This document shows positions 57,660-64,000 of a DNA stretch of 64,000 bases, piece after piece. Numbering within the stretch: position 1 is the stretch's first letter; each line of letters starts with the position of its first letter. The position numbers and the translations under genes were made by a program. The stretch covers positions 2,852,001 through 2,916,000 of the forward strand of contig NZ_CP011427.1 of the NCBI RefSeq assembly GCF_001506165.1, given 5' to 3'. Below the pieces are notes generated by a model, which saw nothing but the letters and a program-made list of their open reading frames with translations, did not search any database and had not been told where the DNA came from. This DNA comes from Pantoea vagans. Its GTDB lineage: Bacteria; Pseudomonadota; Gammaproteobacteria; Enterobacterales; Enterobacteriaceae.

Positions 57660-58532
57660 ATGATCTCACGTAAAGCTTTGCAAACGGCAATTTCAAATGT
57701 GGCTATCTGGCGCAAGGACGATCAATGTGCGCCGCATAAACCCCTGCTGTTGCTTTATGTTCTATCTCAATACCTGAAAGGTCATTCCCGACTCTTCGAT
57801 TACGGACAAGAGATCCACGAACCGCTGATAAAATTGCTGGCTGACTTCGGCCCTAAGCGTCGTGACTACTATCCAAATATGCCTTTTTGGCGTTTGAGAA
57901 ACGACGGATTCTGGTCATTGGAAAATACGGAAGGATGCAAACCTCGCAAGGGCAATATTCAACCAACAAAACGTGAGCTGATTGAGAATCACGTTTCGGG
58001 TGGTTTTGACGAAAGCAGCTTCCAGATCCTTCGGGAAGCACCTGAAATGATCAATAAACTGGCGCTTCAGATCATGTCTGAGCGTTTCCCAGAAAGCCTT
58101 CAGATACTTATCGCAGACCGTCTTGGATTTGATTTTACCAGGCTGATGAAAGCACGCGATCCGCGTTTCAGGGAGATTGTATTAAGGGCCTATCACTCAC
58201 GCTGCGCTATCTGTGGCTACGACTTACGACTTGATGGCGCACTTGTAGGACTGGAAGCGGCACATATTCGCTGGAAGCAATATGGCGGGCCGTGCGAAGT
58301 GAATAATGGACTAGCCCTGTGTTCCCTGCACCATTCAGCTTTTGATATGGGAGCGATAGGAATAGATGAACATATGACCATCCGAATTTCCGGAGGAGTA
58401 AACCGAAGCCAGGTGGTTGACCAGCTTTTCTGGCAGCGTGATGGGGAAAAACTTTTTTTGCCACGGGATAAAATTTTCTGGCCTGCAGAGCAATTTGTTG
58501 AATGGCACCAGACTCAAGTGTTTAAGAATTGA
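57660..58532 (+). CDS. Phosphorothioated-DNA-dependent HNH restriction enzyme
   Basis: This 290-residue protein has an N-terminal sulfur-binding-type domain (AIWRKDDQCAPHKPLLLLYV, as in ScoMcrA/SprMcrA relatives) and a C-terminal HNH nuclease (CAICGYDLR, LEAAHIRWKQYGGP, NGLALCSLHHSAFD). Such enzymes are type IV: they cut DNA carrying phosphorothioate made by Dnd systems. No dnd genes are in the window. Its end overlaps the next open frame by four bases. Confidence 0.82.
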   Translation: MISRKALQTAISNVAIWRKDDQCAPHKPLLLLYVLSQYLKGHSRLFDYGQEIHEPLIKLLADFGPKRRDYYPNMPFWRLRNDGFWSLENTEGCKPRKGNIQPTKRELIENHVSGGFDESSFQILREAPEMINKLALQIMSERFPESLQILIADRLGFDFTRLMKARDPRFREIVLRAYHSRCAICGYDLRLDGALVGLEAAHIRWKQYGGPCEVNNGLALCSLHHSAFDMGAIGIDEHMTIRISGGVNRSQVVDQLFWQRDGEKLFLPRDKIFWPAEQFVEWHQTQVFKN

Positions 58533-58585
58533 GCTTTTACACGAACCTGAATGGCCCTGGTGAAGGCACAGAAGGAGTATCGTTG

Positions 58586-59299
58586 ATGCCATCGGTTACC
58601 TTTGGTGAGCTCGCTCTTGATTTGCAGCGTAAGCCAATCAAAAACTTGCATATCAGCGTACTTCCTCCGGATGGCCGAGTAAGAGTATCGGCCCCCGTCT
58701 CACTGTCAGATACAGCTATCAGGATGGCTGTTGTCAGAAGGCTTGTATGGATTCGACAGCAACAAGCACAATTTCAGGCACAGCCTCGATAGAGTGAGCG
58801 TGAAATGTGCAGTGGCGAGACCCACTATCTCTGGGGAAGAGGATATCGGCTGGATGTAGTTTTGGTAGATAAGTCTGCTGAAGTGAAACTTCAGGGTGGT
58901 TGGATACGCATGAAGGTACCTCCACATTACGACAAAGCCCAACGGGAAGCAGTTCTCAACCAATGGTATCGCGGTATTTTAAAACAAAGACTGCCTAAGT
59001 TAATGGCAAAATGGCAGCTAGAACTGAAGGTTGAAGCCAGGTTTGTAGGTATCAAGCGAATGAAAACTAAATGGGGTAGCTGTAACCCTCAATCTGCGCG
59101 GGTTTGGATCAATCTCGAATTGGTTAAAAAGCCTCCTGAATGCCTTGAATTCATTATGGTTCACGAACTCGTTCATTTACACGAACGTAAACATAACGAG
59201 CGCTTTATCGGACTGATGAACATGTATCTACCGAACTGGCGCGAGCACAGAGCTAAATTAAATAAGATGCCCTTGGCTTATAACCACTGGGGATATTGA
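58586..59299 (+). pseudogene. M48/YgjP-like metallopeptidase interrupted by an amber codon
   Basis: From the ATG at 58586 (GGAG eight bases upstream) the frame encodes a 237-residue YgjP-type zinc peptidase (DUF45/WLM-like) but meets TAG at codon 69 (58790-58792), between AQPR and SEREM. The frame is otherwise open with full similarity on both sides, including TKWGSCN and the catalytic HELVHLHERKHNERF. Relatives commonly have Gln there, so CAG to TAG is the likely change. Such genes frequently sit beside type I restriction genes, as here. Confidence 0.85.
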
Positions 59300-59344
59300 A
59301 ATGTAATCAGAAAATGGTTGATACTATTGCATCAACCATTTCCA

Positions 59345-60826
59345 TCAATTATCAATAAAACCTTTCATTTCTCTTTCTAATTCATGCAATGTTGACAGTA
59401 GTTCTTCACGCTGTTGACGTAAGCTGTCAAGATCGATAAAAGCCTGTTCCTCATGCTTCTTAACATACCGAGATATATTTAAATTAAAATCATTTTCTTG
59501 TATTTCATCATAAGAAGCCACATGTGAAATATTGCCGACACTACTTCTTTCAAAGTAGCATTCTGATACCTTTACAATGATTTCATCTGTTATTAAATTG
59601 CGCCCCTTTAAGGGTTTAGCCAAATCAGATGCGTCAATAAACAAGACATCGGAGCTCTTTCTATCTTTCCTAAAAATCAAAATGGCGCTTGGTATGCCTG
59701 TCCCAGGAAGAAGCCTATCTGGTAGACCTATTACCGCATCCAATAATCCTTCATAAACTAATTTTTTCCTTATGTTCTCTTCTTGACCTCCACGGAACAA
59801 TACTCCGTGAGATACAAGTATGGCCATTCTTCCCGTTGCATTCTTAAGCGTTGAAATCATGTGCAAAATAAAAGCATAATCACCCTTAGCATGAGGAGGG
59901 ATACCTAAATTAAAACGTCCATAGACATCAAATATTAAATCATCATGATTCCAACCGCTAATATTTAACGGAGGGTTAGATGCAACCACATCAAACTTCA
60001 TCAATTTATTATCAGAATCTAGGAGTTGCGGGTTAGAAATAACATCCCCCCACTCTATTCTGCTATTCATCTCATTATGCAGTAGCATATTTATTTTAGC
60101 CAAGGCCCAGCCTGATCTATTTACCTCTTGGCCAAACAATAGATAATCATTGCTTCCATAGGATTTTTTTATTTTTTCTCCGAATGCAATTAAAATAGAA
60201 CCTGAACCGCAAATGGGATCACAAACTTTATCCCCCGGCTTTGGCTGCAGCAATTCTGCAATTAACCATGAAACACCTTCTGGAGTATAGAGTTCTGAGT
60301 TTCGGCCGTTAGAATCAGATGAAAACTTTTCAAAAAGATAACTACAAGCAAAATATATCTTATTAGCACCATCTTGCCTATAACTGAAATCCAATTCAGG
60401 ACGTGCAAAAATAGTGAGTAAATCATAAAGCATTCGATCTCTTTCTGATCTTGTACCAAAGTTAACTGAAGCGAATTTTATAGACTCAAATAAATAATCG
60501 CCTCTACTTTGGCAAACCGAGTTAATAGCTTGATCAATTAATCTCAGCGAGTCATCAATTCTCTCTCCAATATAGCCACCATGATTCTTAGCCTCATGAT
60601 ATATTTTATAAAAACTTGCACCCTCTGGTACTCGAGAAACGATTACTAACAGCTCAGAATTGCTTTCATTAATTAAACTCTCCGCATAGTCATTCTTCAT
60701 GTCAGAAATATATTTCAGTAACAACAATGGAAATATATAATCTTTGTAGGCAGACGAGTCAACCTTCCCTCTAAATATTTCGCAAGCAAGCCAAAGTGAT
60801 TTCTGGACTGCCATCATTTCACTCAT
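59345..60826 (-). CDS. Type I restriction-modification methyltransferase subunit (HsdM-like)
   Basis: This 493-residue N6-adenine methyltransferase has an N-terminal helical HsdM domain, the SAM motif (KVCDPICGSGSILIAFGE) and the catalytic NPPL motif (VASNPPLNISGWN), and a C-terminal coiled coil (SLRQQREELLSTLHELEREM). The ATG at 60826 has GGGGAGG nine bases upstream; the frame's earlier ATGs lie inside hsdS. It overlaps hsdS by eight bases. The sequence is clearly AT-rich relative to its neighbours, a sign of recent transfer. Confidence 0.9.
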   Translation of the reverse strand: MSEMMAVQKSLWLACEIFRGKVDSSAYKDYIFPLLLLKYISDMKNDYAESLINESNSELLVIVSRVPEGASFYKIYHEAKNHGGYIGERIDDSLRLIDQAINSVCQSRGDYLFESIKFASVNFGTRSERDRMLYDLLTIFARPELDFSYRQDGANKIYFACSYLFEKFSSDSNGRNSELYTPEGVSWLIAELLQPKPGDKVCDPICGSGSILIAFGEKIKKSYGSNDYLLFGQEVNRSGWALAKINMLLHNEMNSRIEWGDVISNPQLLDSDNKLMKFDVVASNPPLNISGWNHDDLIFDVYGRFNLGIPPHAKGDYAFILHMISTLKNATGRMAILVSHGVLFRGGQEENIRKKLVYEGLLDAVIGLPDRLLPGTGIPSAILIFRKDRKSSDVLFIDASDLAKPLKGRNLITDEIIVKVSECYFERSSVGNISHVASYDEIQENDFNLNISRYVKKHEEQAFIDLDSLRQQREELLSTLHELEREMKGFIDN

Positions 60827-61421
60827 TTTCAAAACCTCCCCTATTAATAATATCTTCACATATAATATCGAATAGTACATCACCATTCTGAATTAGCGAA
60901 TTATAGGTGACTTTTTGTTTAATCCAATTTCTATTTATCAAGCCAATCTTATCTTGTTCTTCCAATGTTGGAAGTTTAATATTCAGTTTTGAAACCGTTT
61001 TTGAATTAATTTTGCTAATATTAGTACCTTCACTCAAACTGTGAATGTGTTTACTTCCAGAAATAGAGTTTATATACCAATGTAAATAATGTGGTAGTAT
61101 TAGATTTTCATTACATCTAATCACTGCTAATTGGTTGGACGTAATGATTGGTTTGCCTAGATTCCCTTCGATAATCCCAGCTGAAAACACAGGCCCCCTC
61201 AGACGTAATAAAATATCATGGGGGAAAAGATAATGTTTCTCAGGATTACCCTCAGGAATAACAGAAGTTAAAGCACCAAGATCTAAAATGCCGTCAAGTC
61301 CAATATCTTTCGTCTGGATAAGATAACAGGAGCCTTGCTCACCAGCATCTTGTATTGCCGATTTAAAGGGCATCCCTAAGCGGGTCTCAGCAACACTCTC
61401 TAATGTAACAATTTTATGCAT
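60819..61421 (-). CDS. Type I restriction specificity subunit (HsdS-like, single TRD)
   Basis: This protein of about 200 residues has one target-recognition domain (RLGMPFKSAIQ, IQTKDIGLDG, then NISKINSKTVSKLNIKLPTL) and a short coiled-coil end (LEEQDKIGLINRNWIKQKVT). Normal HsdS has two such halves, so a dimer would be needed for a bipartite site. The start MHKIVTLESVAETRLG at 61421 fits the family. It is AT-rich and lies just before hsdM. Confidence 0.82.
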   Translation of the reverse strand: MHKIVTLESVAETRLGMPFKSAIQDAGEQGSCYLIQTKDIGLDGILDLGALTSVIPEGNPEKHYLFPHDILLRLRGPVFSAGIIEGNLGKPIITSNQLAVIRCNENLILPHYLHWYINSISGSKHIHSLSEGTNISKINSKTVSKLNIKLPTLEEQDKIGLINRNWIKQKVTYNSLIQNGDVLFDIICEDIINRGGFENE

Positions 61422-61437
61422 AAGTAAGTTAGGTAGA

Positions 61438-61626
61438 TTACTCTCCCTTTCCTCCAGTAGTTTTAAGCACAATCGAGTGTTTCCAATTCACATCCCCCAC
61501 ATGTACATCTAAATCCATCTGCAATGAGGAAAAGGAAAGCGCGTGTATCAGCATGACAATACAAGCCATATCCCCCCCCTTACTGATTGACTTTTTACGC
61601 AGGGATTGATATTTTTTCTCGTTCAA
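61438..61626 (-). CDS. Small protein at head of the HsdS-HsdM operon
   Basis: This 62-residue frame (MNEKKYQSLRKKSISKGGDM...) begins with a basic segment, then a hydrophobic stretch (ACIVMLIHALSFSSLQM). It ends 16 bases before the hsdS start and follows two palindromes that look like operators. It could be a regulator or a remnant of a longer gene; I do not recognise it. Confidence 0.45.
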   Translation of the reverse strand: MNEKKYQSLRKKSISKGGDMACIVMLIHALSFSSLQMDLDVHVGDVNWKHSIVLKTTGGKGE

Positions 61627-61714
61627 TTTGTTAGGGTCTCTAATAGTGGTTTGGTTAGATTGTTTCGGGTAATTAGCAGCGGCAACTGCTATTTACTCCC
61701 TCTCTTATCCTAGG

Positions 61715-61730
61715 TAGTAGCGTCGTACTA
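61715..61730. promoter_or_regulatory. Operator-like palindrome 1
   Basis: TAGTA-GCGTCG-TACTA, about 90 bases upstream of the small ORF that heads the hsdS-hsdM operon. Confidence 0.45.
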
Positions 61731-61773
61731 GGTCAGTGAGAAGACTTTAACAGGTTACATAGAACTTACGCAA

Positions 61774-61789
61774 TAGTAGCGCTGTACTA
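61774..61789. promoter_or_regulatory. Operator-like palindrome 2
   Basis: TAGTA-GCGCTG-TACTA, same arms as palindrome 1, with centres 59 bases apart. Confidence 0.45.
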
Positions 61790-61919
61790 CTTTATCAAGA
61801 TATCATTGTCGCTCTGCATCATGGGATCATTAACTGCATGATTATTCTCATTTATATTGTAAATTCATGATGTAAAAATATTTTGGTGTTACTTTTCCAA
61901 TATCAAACGGACTCACTCC

Positions 61920-62527
61920 TTTCTCCCGTTTCGCAGCAAAATAATCAGCTACCACGGCAGCACCTGTCTGCGTTCTTCCAAGTGCTCCGCCTTATGTATA
62001 AGCCGCCCACACTGAGCTACGCTCCTGATGACTCATCTGACACTTACTGCATCCCTCCATCACAATCCATATTCAATCTAAGAACTACACGCCATCATCC
62101 AGAAACTATACCCACATACTTCCGTTTTCGTGTCATACCCCATCACTCGTAAAGCCTTGTTCACCGTATTCTCACTCATGGGTTTGCGCGGATAGTAATG
62201 TCGTGGTCAACAAAAACTGGCCACCACTTTAAATGTTATCGCTTCCTGGTATTGTTCTACCTTGACGACTTTCTTATTTTCACTGGGATCAACTCCGTTA
62301 ACTAACAGCTTATGGGCTACATCCCTGCTTGCCCGAGCATGTGCCACGACACTTCAGGATATTTCCCCAACGCCAGCATCTTTCTCCTTATCGCCAAAAC
62401 GAGAACAAAATCGCCAGTATTTCGAGCCGTTAGGGTGAACCAACAACATCATGCAGTCGCCATCGGTAAGCTTATAGACTTTTTCTTCAGGCTTGGCTGT
62501 ACAAACCTTCACATCACTCAGAGCCAT
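61920..62527 (-). pseudogene. Decayed P4-type tyrosine integrase
   Basis: The N-terminus from the ATG at 62527 is a P4-family integrase (MALSDVKVCTAKPEEKVYKL, LLVHPNGSKYWRFCSRFG). A +1 frameshift after DKEK moves the match to another frame (MLALGKYPEVS). Most of the catalytic domain is deleted. C-terminal pieces survive as NPMSENTVNKALRVMGYDTK and, after stops and shifts, YIHKAEHLEERRQVL-like sequence near 61980. It is inactive. Its orientation and spacing fit the tRNA remnant at 62718. Confidence 0.85.
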
Positions 62528-62717
62528 GATGAGTATCCTCTCAAGGGTTCTGAGTGGGTACAAACATTATAGAACCGGGATATACCAGCATTTGTAATCG
62601 CATCAGTAAGTTGTGTAGATTGAATTAGGTTGAATGAAAAAACGTGAAAAGCCTTGCGGGGACTGGATTTTATGTATAAATAAAAAAAACCTCAGTTGCG
62701 GTCTATTTACATACTGT

Positions 62718-62745
62718 TGGTTCCGAAGCCCAGACTCGAACCGGC
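62718..62745 (-). other. leuX-like tRNA-Leu 3'-end remnant (att site)
   Basis: Read on the - strand, 28 bases contain a T-loop (GGTTCGAGTC) followed by CTTCGGAACCA. They match the 3' end of E. coli leuX at 25 of 28 positions as I recall that gene. No 5' tRNA part precedes it. P4-type integrases recombine at tRNA 3' ends, and the integrase remnant starts 190 bases downstream in the same direction. Confidence 0.65.
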
Positions 62746-63131
62746 GCATATCATTCAAACTTTTTACGCAGCTAAGAGCCTTGAATGCAACACACAATCT
62801 CTGCTCATGATATCGGACATGGTTATAGTCCGTCGCATAAATGCTCATACTCTTTTCGCACAGTAGCCGTTAATACATTCCCAACAACCGTCTTTTGCGC
62901 CAGTTGTTCACCACAACAAATATGGGGATGCACTAAGTAGACATCAGCACAAATGTCGATAGAAAGCATTTATCTTTAAACAGGATCGTGAAAGTAGGAA
63001 TTCCAATGTTCGCGCCATTAGTTTGGACAGCAGATAAAACCCGCCACAACCGATTATTATAAGAAATTATTTTTTGATATAAAAAATGAAAAGAAGAAAG
63101 TAGGTTGACTAGCAGAGAATTGACTTAAAAA
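62746..63131. other. Gene-less AT-rich stretch before tRNA-Arg
   Basis: I see no gene or clear repeat here. It separates the leuX-like remnant from the 3' end of the tRNA-Arg gene and is probably island debris. Confidence 0.45.
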
Positions 63132-63208
63132 TGGCACGCCCTACAGGATTCGAACCTGTGACCTACGGCTTAGAAGGCCGGTGCTCTATCCAGCTGAGCT
63201 AAGGGCGC
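63132..63208 (-). tRNA. argU: tRNA-Arg (anticodon UCU)
   Basis: The 77-base sequence starts GCGCCCTTAGCTCAG, has the anticodon loop CTTCTAA (anticodon TCT), the T-loop TTCGAAT, and ends in an encoded CCA. It is an argU-type tRNA that reads the rare AGA codon. Two details differ from E. coli argU: the first acceptor pair is G-U and the top of the anticodon stem (27-43) is C-U. The 3' end faces the island. Confidence 0.95.
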
Positions 63209-63224
63209 ATAGTGGTTGCGTCGG

Positions 63225-63252
63225 ATTATACGTTTGCACGCTCTGCCGTCAA
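63225..63252 (-). promoter_or_regulatory. Promoter of tRNA-Arg
   Basis: On the - strand, TTGACG (-35), 16 bases, then TATAAT (-10) lie 16 bases before the tRNA start, a strong sigma-70 promoter. Confidence 0.85.
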
Positions 63253-63370
63253 CGTTTTTGCCGTGCTGCGGCTCCAGAGTGTTGAATCATTGAGCAATTC
63301 GTCCTGAATGTCGAACAGCAGGCTCCCTATGTCGAGCCATCCGTCCTCAATGCCCACCAACCCCCAACCC

Positions 63371-63874
63371 TCAGTGCCGCTTACGCCACTCACTCATCGA
63401 CACCAAGTTACTCGCCTCACCGGACTCCCCTTCCAGCTCAATCCCTTGCTGCGTAAACAGCGCATTGTACTGTTCACGCAACGCGTGCAACTCGGCACTC
63501 TCCGGTTCCAGCTGTCTTAAGAATCCTAACGCCAGCAACAGCTGCTGCCGCGAAATCAGCCCGGAAAACCCAGCCTTGGTCAAAATGCCATGCCAGCGCA
63601 CCGCGTTCTCGTCGCTGCCATCGACAATCAGAACCTGCCAGATCAGCATCACCGCTGCGCCGTTCTGCAGATGGGTTTCGTTGTCGCCCGCGATGTAATC
63701 GGTGAACTCTTTGGCCGCGTCTTTACCCATCAGTGACAGCATCGATTCGATATGCACCGGCGGCAGTTGCAGCCTTTTACTCAGCCCTTGCGCGGCATGG
63801 CGTGAACCGGCCGTCAGCAGTTGAAACCCTACAACAAACACCACCGCCAGCGTGGCGAGTATTAACCAAATCAT
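63371..63874 (-). CDS. DUF1198 family protein (YicN-like)
   Basis: This 167-residue protein resembles E. coli YicN (DUF1198): an N-terminal membrane helix (MIWLILATLAVVFVVGFQLL), then a cytosolic helical domain (PVHIESMLSLMGKDAAKEF, ALGFLRQLEPESAELHALRE). Function unknown. The MIWL start at 63874 matches YicN; the frame opens four codons earlier. It marks a return to sequence with core-like composition. Confidence 0.85.
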   Translation of the reverse strand: MIWLILATLAVVFVVGFQLLTAGSRHAAQGLSKRLQLPPVHIESMLSLMGKDAAKEFTDYIAGDNETHLQNGAAVMLIWQVLIVDGSDENAVRWHGILTKAGFSGLISRQQLLLALGFLRQLEPESAELHALREQYNALFTQQGIELEGESGEASNLVSMSEWRKRH

Positions 63875-64000
63875 CACGGCATCCACATAATTTCCTGAGG
63901 GGCATAATACGCGCTAAGGCGGGTTGCCGTCACTGCGAAAAAATCGCGAAACGCCCTGCCCGAACGAATCTCTACCTGACAGCCGCACGCGCTTCTGACA

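Noticed and set aside
59345..60886. hsdM start at the upstream ATG (60886)
   Set aside because: Those codons lie inside hsdS and have no ribosome site; the ATG at 60826 has a strong one and fits the family.
61883..62152. 89-codon + strand open frame
   Set aside because: It is antisense to the decayed integrase, whose protein similarity explains the region better.
62603..62848. 81-codon - strand open frame
   Set aside because: It covers the leuX-like remnant and has no ribosome site; a chance frame in island debris.
63887..64000. Possible partial gene at the right edge
   Set aside because: A short open frame on the - strand exists, but there is too little sequence and no similarity to support it.
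1..64000. CRISPR arrays, rRNA genes, complete insertion sequences, riboswitches
   Set aside because: I saw no regular spaced repeats, no rRNA sequence, no intact transposase and no riboswitch core I could recognise.

Overview
The window is chromosomal DNA of an enterobacterium, most likely an Erwiniaceae member close to Pantoea. This is inferred from gene order and from many proteins that closely match my memory of E. coli K-12. It has core blocks in E. coli-like order on the left and an accessory island on the right that ends at a tRNA-Arg gene.

Core left part (1-13.5 kb, + strand): leuS (5' end outside the window), lptE, holA, nadD, rsfS, rlmH, mrdA, mrdB, rlpA, dacA, ybeD, lipB, lipA. These cover tRNA charging, outer-membrane LPS assembly, replication, NAD synthesis, ribosome silencing, rod-shape peptidoglycan synthesis and lipoate synthesis. 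Next come tatE (- strand) and a five-gene - strand operon (SBP-like protein, Nit/YbeM-type amidase, polar amino-acid ABC transporter) with a divergent MocR regulator. The operon interrupts the tatE/ybeM/cspE/pagP order known from E. coli. cspE, pagP and several small proteins follow, including a clear YohP homologue.

Middle part (22.5-39.5 kb): hcxB (ybiC), gntT with two overlapping GntR boxes shared with a divergent iron alcohol dehydrogenase, a dCache chemoreceptor, a YbiV-like phosphatase, an RcnB-like periplasmic protein, a DUF1272 protein, two AI-2E family permeases and a hexapeptide acetyltransferase. It ends with an EvgAS-like system: a 1200-residue hybrid kinase flanked by two paralogous response regulators. 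The upstream regulator carries an in-frame amber codon.

Accessory part (39.7-63.1 kb): (a) a 1173-residue helicase-PLD nuclease resembling Mokosh type II defence; (b) a shattered type VI secretion locus (intact tssG and tssL, a vgrG-tssF chimera, fragments of tssF, tssJ and tssL); (c) inside that wreck, an intact operon like E. coli ynbABCD plus a plsC-type acyltransferase, able on paper to make a phospholipid by a route parallel to the housekeeping one; (d) a 582-bp direct repeat around (c); (e) an esterase/LysR pair and a DUF1493 protein; (f) a second defence cluster with a COG2958-like nuclease, a phosphorothioate-dependent HNH enzyme, an amber-interrupted M48 peptidase and HsdM/HsdS without HsdR; (g) a decayed P4-type integrase, a leuX-like tRNA 3'-end remnant and an intact tRNA-Arg(UCU). 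A DUF1198 (YicN-like) gene resumes core sequence at the right edge.

The most interesting points are the ynb-plsC phospholipid cassette embedded in T6SS debris, the two isolated amber codons in otherwise intact genes, the dual-regulator EvgS system, and the layered integration scars near the tRNA gene.
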